DNA of 8,435 nt from DATMXS01 sp050260275 (lineage in GTDB: Bacteria > Acidobacteriota > Terriglobia > Bryobacterales > Bryobacteraceae). Under the pieces are notes generated by a model that saw nothing but the letters and a program-made list of their open reading frames with translations, searched no databases and was not told the origin of the DNA. This document shows, piece after piece, positions 1-4,582 of this stretch. Position 1 is the stretch's first letter, and each line of letters opens with the position of its first letter. The stretch covers positions 1 to 8,435 of the forward strand of contig JBLNBX010000024.1 in NCBI GenBank assembly GCA_050260275.1, written 5' to 3'. The position numbers and the translations under genes were made by a program.

Positions 1-30
1 GAACATGGAAAAGAGCGGTTTAACGGAAGA

Positions 31-396
31 TCAATGAGATAGGGTGGGCCAAATCAGACGATCAAAGTGGGCCAGACCGAGTTGACAAAGCGACTGGGCC
101 TGCAGTCGCGCGAGAATGCCGGAAACGGGCTGGTCCAGGTCCAGCAGGATGTAGCCGGCGTTGTGCTCTCCGGCATAAGGCCGGAAGTAAACGTCATGAC
201 CTTCGCGATTACGGATGCGCAGGAAGCCCACCGTGGCGGCATCTGAGAGCTGGGAGGCGGTCCACTGCCGCACGCCGGGATAGGGTTGGCGGGAGCCGCT
301 GTGAATCAGGCGCACCTCGTAAAGGCGGCATGGCATGGCGGCGATCTGGCGGCACAACAGAGCCCGGCTGACTGCCAGTCCACGATCCGCGCGCAT
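31..396 (-). pseudogene. Truncated RepB-like primase domain protein
   Basis: This 121-aa frame starts at the ATG at 396-394, one nucleotide after the TAG (400-398) that would end the upstream ATPase in its corrected frame. Residues 11-90 resemble the N-terminal part of the plasmid/transposon RepB-type primase domain. The recognisable blocks are RQIAAMPCRLYEV (16-28), a WTA block near 45, a DVYFRP block (68-73) followed by GEHN (76-79), and ILLDLD (83-88), the acidic strand expected to bind metal. After about residue 101 the similarity stops and the frame runs through the terminal repeats to a TGA at 33-31. The family is normally longer, so the protein is truncated and probably inactive. A longer open frame reaches up to 492, but it overlaps the ATPase and has no coding logic there. 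The family call is from motif recognition only. Confidence 0.55.
44..101. repeat. GTGGGCCA repeats, probable IS21-type terminus
   Basis: Two exact copies of GTGGGCCA stand at 44-51 and 67-74, 23 bp apart, and a weaker copy (TGGGCCT) stands at 95-101. IS21-family elements carry short repeated transposase-binding sites just inside their ends, and ends rich in TGGCCCA/TGGGCCA are common in that family. The repeats lie at the downstream end of a minus-strand block that begins with an istB remnant, so they fit the far end of that element. The exact terminal base and any target duplication are not visible. The final residues of the primase-like frame are simply read through these repeats. Confidence 0.5.
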
Positions 397-1373
397 ACTA
401 CCACGGCAAGCGGTATTGGCCGTTGTCCTGCACGATGCCGCCTTGCCGGCAGGCGTCGCGAATGGCCAGTTTGCGCGGTGCGCTGAGAACAATCGGTCCG
501 CTCCATGACCTGCTGGCGGAGCTGATTGTTGCGGGCCTGGTTACCGAGGCCGACCAGGGCCTCGGTGACATCTTCGGGCTCTACCTTTCTGCGCGAGCGA
601 GCGCCGGAGGGAGCCACGCCGGCGGCGGAGAACCATAACGAATGCGGCTCCAGTTCGAGCAGCCGCGGCACCAGCGGCGGCGCGTAGCGGAACTGAAACC
701 GCAGCTCGACCGCGGCCAGACTCGCCGAAGGGCGCGCCAGCAGCAGGCAACTGTCGCCGACGGCGTGCAGCGCCGAAGAGCCGCGGAAGGCGCGGCCGAT
801 CTCGTCGCGGCCGATCGACTTGCGTACATGGTGAATGATGATGAGCGCCGCGTGCGAGGCATCGCGCAGCCGGAGCAGGCTCTGGCACAGCGCCGCCATC
901 GAGCGCGTATCGTTCCCGTCCTGATCGTGAGTGGAGTACAAGGGATCCAGCACGATGACTTCGGCGGCGGCCTCGCGCGCCGCGGCCAGGAAATGATTCA
1001 GACCCTGCGGCGCGCTGAGCAGGTGACCGGCAGCGCGGGTGTCCACCAGCAGGTTATGATCGGCCGCGGCGCCCAAGGAACGGCGCATCGCCGCCAGCCG
1101 GGAAACAAACTGCGGTACCGGGAGCTCGAACTGGCAGATGAGCACGTGGCGGGCGGCGGGCACGTGGAAGCCGGCGCGGTCCTGGCCGGCGGCGAGCGCC
1201 AGCGCGAGGTTCGAGACCAGCAACGACTTTCCGACCTTGGGCTCGCCTCCAACGAACAAAATGCCCTGCGGCGGCAGCAGTCCCGGTTCGATCCAGCCGG
1301 GCGGCGGCGCGGCCGGCTGCTCGGCGAGCAACTGGGCCAGCGACAGCACCGCCGCTTTGGCAGCGGCACTCAC
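306..1373 (-). CDS. RepA-like AAA/RecA-fold ATPase, C-terminally frameshifted
   Basis: The protein is a RecA-fold ATPase of the AAA_25/plasmid RepA type, a hexameric-helicase-like family. Walker A is GGEPKVGKS (residues 42-50), the Walker B strand is EVIVLDPLY (138-146, D143), a sensor-like strand is LIIIHHVRK (177-185), and RAFRGSSAL is at 194-202. The start is GTG at 1373, forming a GTGA overlap with the istB stop. The open frame gives 355 aa, but after Q301 the sequence turns into low-complexity Arg-rich text. Dropping one A from the AAA run at 472-470 restores a plausible winged-helix tail (LAIRDACRQGG, then QYRLPW) ending at a TAG at 400-398, one base before the next gene's ATG. The intact product would therefore be about 325 aa (1373-398). 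The ATPase core is undamaged. Whether the extra A is a real mutation, a programmed shift or a sequencing error cannot be told here. Confidence 0.75.
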   Translation of the reverse strand: MSAAAKAAVLSLAQLLAEQPAAPPPGWIEPGLLPPQGILFVGGEPKVGKSLLVSNLALALAAGQDRAGFHVPAARHVLICQFELPVPQFVSRLAAMRRSLGAAADHNLLVDTRAAGHLLSAPQGLNHFLAAAREAAAEVIVLDPLYSTHDQDGNDTRSMAALCQSLLRLRDASHAALIIIHHVRKSIGRDEIGRAFRGSSALHAVGDSCLLLARPSASLAAVELRFQFRYAPPLVPRLLELEPHSLWFSAAGVAPSGARSRRKVEPEDVTEALVGLGNQARNNQLRQQVMERTDCSQRTAQTGHSRRLPARRHRAGQRPIPLAVVVCARIVDWQSAGLCCAARSPPCHAAFTRCA

Positions 1374-1578
1374 TTTTTCCTCCGCCGGGCCGCGGTTTCC
1401 AGTTGGCTTTCGCGCACCCGGTAGCTCTCTCCTTCGATCGTGGTCACGTCAGCATGATGCAGCAGGCGGTCCAGCAGGGTCACGATGCAGGCCGCGTTGG
1501 GGAAGACCTCGTTCCACTCTTTGAACGCCCTGTTGGTCGTGACGATCACCGACTTTTCGTTCGTAGCGCCGGTTGATA
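1370..1578 (-). pseudogene. istB: IS21 helper ATPase IstB, C-terminal remnant
   Basis: Sixty codons from 1552 to the TGA at 1372-1370 read as the end of IstB, the AAA+ partner of the IstA transposase. The landmarks are SVIVTTNRAFKEW, then EVFPNAACIVTLLDRLLHHAD, then IEGESYRVRES and a basic RRRKK tail. Just upstream, INRRYERK (about 1577-1554) is in a different frame and is joined by one surplus A in the TTTT/AAAA run at 1557-1554. The Walker A and B domains and the rest of the gene are missing: similarity fades at about 1578 and unrelated sequence follows. No istA is present in the window. The stop overlaps the GTG of the ATPase gene, which suggests the two were cotranscribed in the original element. 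The remnant has no start codon of its own and is almost certainly dead. Confidence 0.85.
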
Positions 1579-1752
1579 CCTGCCGTGAGAACTGCCGGTC
1601 ACGAAGCGCGGTTTTTTACACGACGATTCTCATGTATAGGCGACCTGATTTTTCTTCTCCTTGCTGAGCGGCATTTCAGAATCGGGTACAACCGCGCGTG
1701 CGCGCGCGAGGCATGTGGGATTCCAGGATCGGGAATCGGCCGGCATTGGAGT

Positions 1753-1795
1753 CGTTTTGGAGTCCACATCGTCTTTGGTGGCGTTTTGGCGTCCA
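1753..1795 (+). repeat. Direct repeat CGTTTTGG(A/C)GTCCA, two copies
   Basis: CGTTTTGGAGTCCA at 1753-1766 recurs as CGTTTTGGCGTCCA at 1782-1795, with starts 29 bp apart. A shorter related string (TTGGAGTCG) lies at 1747-1755. Tandem short repeats 60-110 bp from an integrase core are typical of arm-type integrase sites, but no binding data can be read from sequence. The repeat itself is certain and the role is inferred. Confidence 0.5.
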
Positions 1796-1839
1796 AATCC
1801 ATCGACCATAAGTCTTTTATTTTCAGTATGCGATGCTCG

Positions 1840-1852
1840 TAAGTTATTGATA
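1840..1852 (-). promoter_or_regulatory. IHF-consensus site beside att core
   Basis: The minus strand reads TATCAATAACTTA, matching the WATCAANNNNTTR consensus of integration host factor at every defined position. It lies 4 nt from the tRNA-derived core. IHF bends attP DNA for tyrosine integrases such as lambda Int. Because the local DNA is AT-rich, a chance match is possible. Confidence 0.4.
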
Positions 1853-1856
1853 AATT

Positions 1857-1905
1857 TTGCTTGGGGTGCAAGAGGTCCCGGGTTCAAATCCCGGCGGCCC
1901 GACCA
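1857..1905 (+). other. tRNA-Pro(GGG) 3' fragment, probable att core
   Basis: This is the 3' half of a tRNA and not a complete gene. The parts are the anticodon-stem 5' strand (TTGC, 1857-1860), loop TTGGGGT (1861-1867) with anticodon GGG at 1863-1865 and U33 in place, anticodon-stem 3' strand GCAAG (1868-1872), variable loop AGGTC, T-stem CCGGG (1878-1882) with TTCAAAT loop and CCCGG, acceptor strand CGGCCCG (1895-1901), discriminator A and CCA (1903-1905). Bacterial tRNA-Pro(GGG) genes look like this. The D-arm and 5' acceptor strand are absent: the sequence upstream is AT-rich and unrelated. A tRNA 3' end lying 2 nt from a tyrosine integrase stop codon is the classic integration core. The missing 5' half means no functional tRNA is rebuilt at this junction. 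Confidence 0.85.
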
Positions 1906-1907
1906 GC

Positions 1908-3113
1908 CTAACTGACTAATCCATTTGGACTTACGGCTTTAGCGGCTTGCTCGTTTGTGCCATTTTGTGCCCCGGGCTTCCGTTCAGACTTTTCCGCCAT
2001 CAGCTTGTCCCAGGTGGCGGCTACGTCCTGGTCCGTGTCCGGGATGGCGTGCGCATAAATCTTGGCCGTGGTGTAGGTGTCCCGATGGCCGAGGCGCTTG
2101 GAAACGTTCGGTATCGGCACGCCCGCGCGGATCAGGGTCGAAGCGTGCGTGTGGCGCAGGCTGTGGAGACCTACACCTGAAAGACCGGCCTTCTTCGCCA
2201 GCCTGACGGCGGCGCGGCTGATGCTGGAGGGCAGCAGGTAATTGCCCGCCGGATCGGCAAAGATCAGGTCGAGGTCCGTCCGGTAGTCCGGGCCGAACAG
2301 CGCGCGGTCTTCCTCCTGCGCTTCACGGTGGAGCTTCAGGTACTCCATCAGCGACGGCGGAACCGACACGACGCGGACCTGCCTCGTCTTCGTTGGCTTG
2401 ATACCGAGCTCGCCCTTCACCTGATAGAGCGAACGCTCGATCCTGAGGCGGTTCGCGTCCCAATCGAGATCGGACCAGCGGCTAGCGAGAAGTTCTCCGC
2501 GACGGGCACCGATGGCGGCGGCGAGCCGGATCAGCAAGTCAACCCACGTACCCGCGGCGGCCGCTTGGTACGCGGCGAGTTGATCGGGAGTCAGTGCAAC
2601 CGCTTCCTTCTGATCGAGACGCGGCAGGTCGCATCCATCGGCCGGGTTGAACGGGATCAGCTTCGTCTTGACGGCGCGTTTCAGTGCGACGTGGACTACG
2701 TTGTGGACCTCACGGACGGTCTTTGCGGACAGCGTTTCGGCCAGCTTGACGTAGAGGTCATCCAGCATGAAGGTGGTCAGATCCTTCAACGGGACAGTTC
2801 CGAGGACGCGTGTTGCATGGGCGGCGAGAGAGGCATATCTTTCGGCGGTTTTGGGCGCCAGCGGCTTTGCCTTGGCGTGGTACGGCAGCCACCGCTCAAG
2901 GTACTCCTTCAGACTCCCGACCGTCCCGACCGGGCCGCCACGCTTGAGTTCCTGAATCTTCTCCCGCAACGCATCGTCCGCTTCCCGCTCCAGCCTAAAG
3001 CCGCTTTCCGATATGCGGATGCGCTTCCCGTTTTCGTCCCTGCCGGCGTCAATCTGATAGCGCCACGAGACGCGGCCGTTCGGCGCGACGGACTTGAAGA
3101 CCGAGCCTTTCAC
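1908..3113 (-). CDS. int: Tyrosine-type site-specific integrase
   Basis: A phage-type tyrosine recombinase that catalyses insertion and excision at the adjacent tRNA-Pro core. Counting from the upstream ATG (3125), an N-terminal arm-binding region (1-62) is followed by a SAM-like core-binding domain (about 70-168) and the catalytic domain (about 175-375). The catalytic set is complete: R208 in GARRGEL, K246 in the KTKTR strand, H321 and R324 in HSLRHT, H347 in RLGHRD, and Y357 in KIYAHA. Two starts are possible. ATG 3125 (405 aa) has no proper ribosome site. GTG 3113 (401 aa) has GGAGG 5 nt upstream and overlaps the repressor stop as GTGA, so it is preferred. The gene is cotranscribed with, and probably translationally coupled to, the repressor. 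The 3' end abuts the att core. The C-terminal tail after about 378 is variable and of no known role. Confidence 0.96.
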   Translation of the reverse strand: MKGSVFKSVAPNGRVSWRYQIDAGRDENGKRIRISESGFRLEREADDALREKIQELKRGGPVGTVGSLKEYLERWLPYHAKAKPLAPKTAERYASLAAHATRVLGTVPLKDLTTFMLDDLYVKLAETLSAKTVREVHNVVHVALKRAVKTKLIPFNPADGCDLPRLDQKEAVALTPDQLAAYQAAAAGTWVDLLIRLAAAIGARRGELLASRWSDLDWDANRLRIERSLYQVKGELGIKPTKTRQVRVVSVPPSLMEYLKLHREAQEEDRALFGPDYRTDLDLIFADPAGNYLLPSSISRAAVRLAKKAGLSGVGLHSLRHTHASTLIRAGVPIPNVSKRLGHRDTYTTAKIYAHAIPDTDQDVAATWDKLMAEKSERKPGAQNGTNEQAAKAVSPNGLVS

Positions 3114-3556
3114 TTCGACCTCCATTCCTGAAGCGCGGCGCTGTTGAAGTCCTGTAGAAGCTTCCCGGCGCGACGCTTCTCATCGGCGTTCCCGTAGGCG
3201 TACCGGCCGAATGTCTCGAAGAACGCCCGGGCGTAGTCTTGGGCGTTCCGCCCCTCGAAGGTGACCAGCATGTAGCCGGTGGGGTTCTTGCTCGCGGGCT
3301 CGTTTGAAAACAACCCAAGCTTCAACTTGCTGAGGCCGAGTTCGCGCGCGAGGGCACGCATGAATTCGTAGGAGAGATCATGTCTGCCCGCCTCCGCGGC
3401 GGTATGGGCAAGCGCGGCAAGTGCTTTGCCGGTCGGCGCGCGGTCCTTTTCGTAATTAGCGAGCGCGCGGATTGATAAGCCGAGTCGTGTGGCAAACGCC
3501 TGCTGGCTCTCGCTGAGGTGCTTCCTTAGCTCCCTCACGGCTTCGGTTAAACTCAT
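3110..3556 (-). CDS. XRE-family HTH repressor (lysogeny regulator)
   Basis: A 148-aa DNA-binding regulator. Its N-terminal helix-turn-helix (residues 15-40: SESQQAFATRLGLSIRALAN followed by YEKDRAP) is of the Cro/CI XRE type. Residues 80-148 form an unassigned C-terminal domain. There is no LexA/S24-type Ser-Lys protease domain, so induction by RecA-stimulated self-cleavage is unlikely. The start at ATG 3556-3554 is supported by AAGGAGGCG ending 2 nt upstream. A longer frame to 3610 would run through the operators and promoter and is rejected. The gene is divergent from the early operon, overlaps the integrase, and has operator-like palindromes at its own promoter, so autoregulation is likely. 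Its position matches CI of phages or Stl-like repressors of satellites. Which of the two it is cannot be read from the protein. Confidence 0.9.
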   Translation of the reverse strand: MSLTEAVRELRKHLSESQQAFATRLGLSIRALANYEKDRAPTGKALAALAHTAAEAGRHDLSYEFMRALARELGLSKLKLGLFSNEPASKNPTGYMLVTFEGRNAQDYARAFFETFGRYAYGNADEKRRAGKLLQDFNSAALQEWRSK

Positions 3557-3566
3557 TGCGCCTCCT

Positions 3567-3598
3567 TGGTGCACAGTGGACAGGAACAGTGTACATGT
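3567..3598. promoter_or_regulatory. Operator pair at the repressor gene
   Basis: Two overlapping sites resemble the best palindrome at 3677-3695. One is centred at 3589 (3580-3598, 16 of 19 positions match, right half TGTACATGT). A weaker one is centred at 3576 (TGCACA-G-TGGACA, 3570-3582). Centres are 13 bp apart. The first covers the leftward -10 and the second lies between the promoter and the ribosome site, as expected for autorepression. Confidence 0.55.
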
Positions 3599-3617
3599 AC
3601 GGGAATGCAAAAGTCAA
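3588..3617 (-). promoter_or_regulatory. Leftward promoter of repressor-integrase operon
   Basis: On the minus strand TTGACT (3617-3612) and TACACT (3593-3588) are separated by 18 bp, a fair sigma70-like pair. The -10 lies inside the operator at 3580-3598. Transcription would start just before the repressor gene, whose ATG is at 3556. The prediction rests on motif match and position. Confidence 0.55.
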
Positions 3618-3673
3618 TACTTCACCCTAACCTGCTGAAAACAGAACCACACGCGCAGTACTAGAATGCACAT

Positions 3674-3703
3674 TTGACATGCACAGTGTGCATGTGGCAT
3701 AGT
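3674..3703 (+). promoter_or_regulatory. Rightward early promoter
   Basis: A perfect -35 box TTGACA (3674-3679) and a CATAGT -10 (3698-3703) are 18 bp apart. The 19-bp operator fills the spacer exactly, so bound repressor would block RNA polymerase. The promoter would drive the plus-strand operon beginning with the HTH protein gene at 3785. Confidence 0.65.
3677..3695. promoter_or_regulatory. 19-bp palindromic operator (strongest copy)
   Basis: ACATGCACA-G-TGTGCATGT is a perfect 9+1+9 inverted repeat lying between the -35 and -10 boxes of the rightward promoter. A half-site (GAATGCACA, 3664-3672) precedes it with centre spacing of 13 bp, the same spacing as the pair near the repressor gene. 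The natural ligand is the XRE repressor encoded next door. The palindrome is seen directly and the binding is inferred. Confidence 0.7.
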
Positions 3704-3715
3704 ATGGTCTAGTAG

Positions 3716-3728
3716 TGCACAGCGTGCA
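3716..3728. promoter_or_regulatory. Downstream operator copy
   Basis: TGCAC-AGC-GTGCA is a 5+3+5 inverted repeat centred at 3722, 36 bp downstream of the main operator centre. It lies just beyond the predicted rightward transcription start and shares the TGCAC half-site of the other copies. Confidence 0.55.
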
Positions 3729-3741
3729 TGAACCATATGCA

Positions 3742-3758
3742 GCCTCGGGCATCGAGGC
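3742..3758 (+). promoter_or_regulatory. Leader hairpin before first early gene
   Basis: GCCTCG (3742-3747) and CGAGGC (3753-3758) form a perfect 6-bp stem with a 5-nt loop in the predicted leader RNA, 12 nt before the GGAGG ribosome site at 3771-3775. No T-tract follows, so it is not an intrinsic terminator. A role in leader stability or translation is only a guess. Confidence 0.3.
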
Positions 3759-3784
3759 CCACTTCAGGCGGGAGGTGTGTTCAC

Positions 3785-3985
3785 ATGCAGCAGCAAATGA
3801 AACATGGCGACGCCCCCGCGGCGATGACCGCCGAACAGGCGCTCGCGCTGCTGGGTGGAGTCATCAGCCGGGCGAGCTTCTACGCCGCGATCCGGCGCGG
3901 CGAGGTGCCCCATCGGCGCCTCGGAAAGAGAATCATCATTCCGCGGCACGCGTTTCTGCGCTGGCTGGAGGCGGCGCAGGCGTGA
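3785..3985 (+). CDS. Excisionase/AlpA-like HTH_17 protein
   Basis: A 66-aa protein made almost wholly of a MerR-like winged helix of the HTH_17/excisionase type. It has MTAEQALALLGG (14-25), a recognition-helix segment SRASFYAAIRRGEVP (28-42), then the wing RRLGKRIIIPRHAFLRWLE (44-62). Such proteins act as Xis (steering the integrase toward excision) or as AlpA-like activators of element genes. The start at ATG 3785 has GGAGG 9 nt upstream. An upstream ATG at 3728 would lie in the last operator and lacks a ribosome site. The gene is first in the rightward operon, directly under repressor control, where both Xis and satellite AlpA genes are found. Its stop overlaps the next gene's GTG (GTGA at 3982-3985). 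The fold is clear. The choice between Xis and regulator is not. Confidence 0.82.
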   Translation: MQQQMKHGDAPAAMTAEQALALLGGVISRASFYAAIRRGEVPHRRLGKRIIIPRHAFLRWLEAAQA

Positions 3986-4374
3986 GTGCCGTTGGCATCA
4001 TCGTCCGCGAGTGGGATGGGACCGCGATCGGGCGGGTGGATGCTGACACGGCCGCACGGTTGGTGGCTGCCGGTGCCGAGTACGCCGGCCAGCGGCGGCG
4101 CCGGTACATCCGGTTACCTCGCGGCACTCGGGTGCCGATACGGGCGGTCGGGCTCCTCTGGGAGCGGATCGAGCGGGCACTGAAGTTGTACGGGCCGCGA
4201 GCGCGCCTCCACGGGAAGCCTGTGGGGCTAGACAGAGTCGATCATCCCCACTTGGTGAGGCGACGGCCCGCTGATCTACCGCCTCCCCCATCGGATGACG
4301 TCCGGCACGAGCAGGCGATCAAGCGGCTGGTGAAGTGGCTGCCGGATGAAAGGAGTACACATGAAACTCGATGA
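3982..4374 (+). CDS. Hypothetical 130-aa basic early protein
   Basis: No family is recognised. The GTG start at 3982 is chosen because it overlaps the preceding stop as GTGA. The frame itself is open further upstream, but that part overlaps the HTH gene in another frame. The protein has an N-terminal strand-rich part (SAVGIIVREWDG), an Ala/Asp-rich helix (VDADTAARLVAAGAEYAGQ), a strongly basic stretch (RRRRYIRLPRG), a Trp-containing helix (LLWERIERALKLYG), a Pro-rich linker (PADLPPPPSDD) and a final amphipathic helix (EQAIKRLVKWLPDE). There is no signal peptide or membrane segment. The basic patches would suit nucleic-acid binding. The 3' end overlaps the next gene by 14 nt, in keeping with one tightly packed transcript. 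Confidence 0.65.
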   Translation: MSAVGIIVREWDGTAIGRVDADTAARLVAAGAEYAGQRRRRYIRLPRGTRVPIRAVGLLWERIERALKLYGPRARLHGKPVGLDRVDHPHLVRRRPADLPPPPSDDVRHEQAIKRLVKWLPDERSTHETR

Positions 4375-4582
4375 GGCACGAGTCGAAGCGTTGCGCCAGC
4401 GCATCGCGCGGTGGGGATCGGCGTATCTGAACGATGACCTGTACCGTGCCCTCCGGTGGGAGGGTTGGACGCGAGGGCAGGTGGACCGCGCCATCGAGCA
4501 CCTGATCGCGGGGGGGCGACTGGTGGCAGAGGCACGCGATGGCGTCGTCCGGGTGCGGGTCACCGCGGAGGTGCGCGAGTGA
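4361..4582 (+). CDS. Small 73-aa protein, winged-helix-like
   Basis: A short, helical and charged protein of unknown family. EARVEALRQRIARW (about 5-18), an acidic turn with YLNDDLYRALRWEGWTRGQV, then AIEHLIAGGRLVAEARDGVV and a short strand (VRVRVTAEVRE). The order of three helices followed by a beta-hairpin is typical of a winged helix, as in replication-initiator or regulator accessory proteins, but this is a shape argument only. ATG 4361 is preferred over ATG 4346 because AAAGGAG lies 5 nt upstream. The stop TGA (4580-4582) overlaps the GTG of the primase gene, so the two are probably coupled and may work together in replication. Confidence 0.68.
   Translation: MKLDEARVEALRQRIARWGSAYLNDDLYRALRWEGWTRGQVDRAIEHLIAGGRLVAEARDGVVRVRVTAEVRE

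Larger units (their letters stand above)
1579..1856. other. Non-coding flank of the att core (possible attP arm)
   Basis: No convincing gene is present: the short frames here have neither a good ribosome site nor recognisable content. The stretch becomes AT-rich toward the tRNA fragment. It contains a 14-bp direct repeat (1753-1766 and 1782-1795, one mismatch), an imperfect dyad around 1719-1738 (GATTCC and GGAATC arms), and an IHF-consensus match at 1840-1852. These are the kinds of elements found in the arm of a phage attachment site. The alternative is degenerate intergenic DNA between the IS21 remnant and an integrated element. Confidence 0.5.

Noticed and set aside
642..1424. 260-aa open frame on the plus strand
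   Set aside because: It is the antisense of the ATPase and istB remnant. It is Arg/Gln-rich, shows no domain, and its length is explained by the high GC content.
1857..1905. Functional tRNA-Pro gene
   Set aside because: The acceptor 5' strand, D-arm and upstream half are absent, so only the 3' fragment exists.
2328..3131. 267-aa open frame on the plus strand
   Set aside because: Antisense shadow of the integrase, whose catalytic residues and neighbours are unambiguous.
3715..3981. Upstream extension of the 130-aa gene
   Set aside because: The frame is open but overlaps the HTH gene completely and begins inside the operator. The GTG at 3982 with its GTGA overlap is the natural start.
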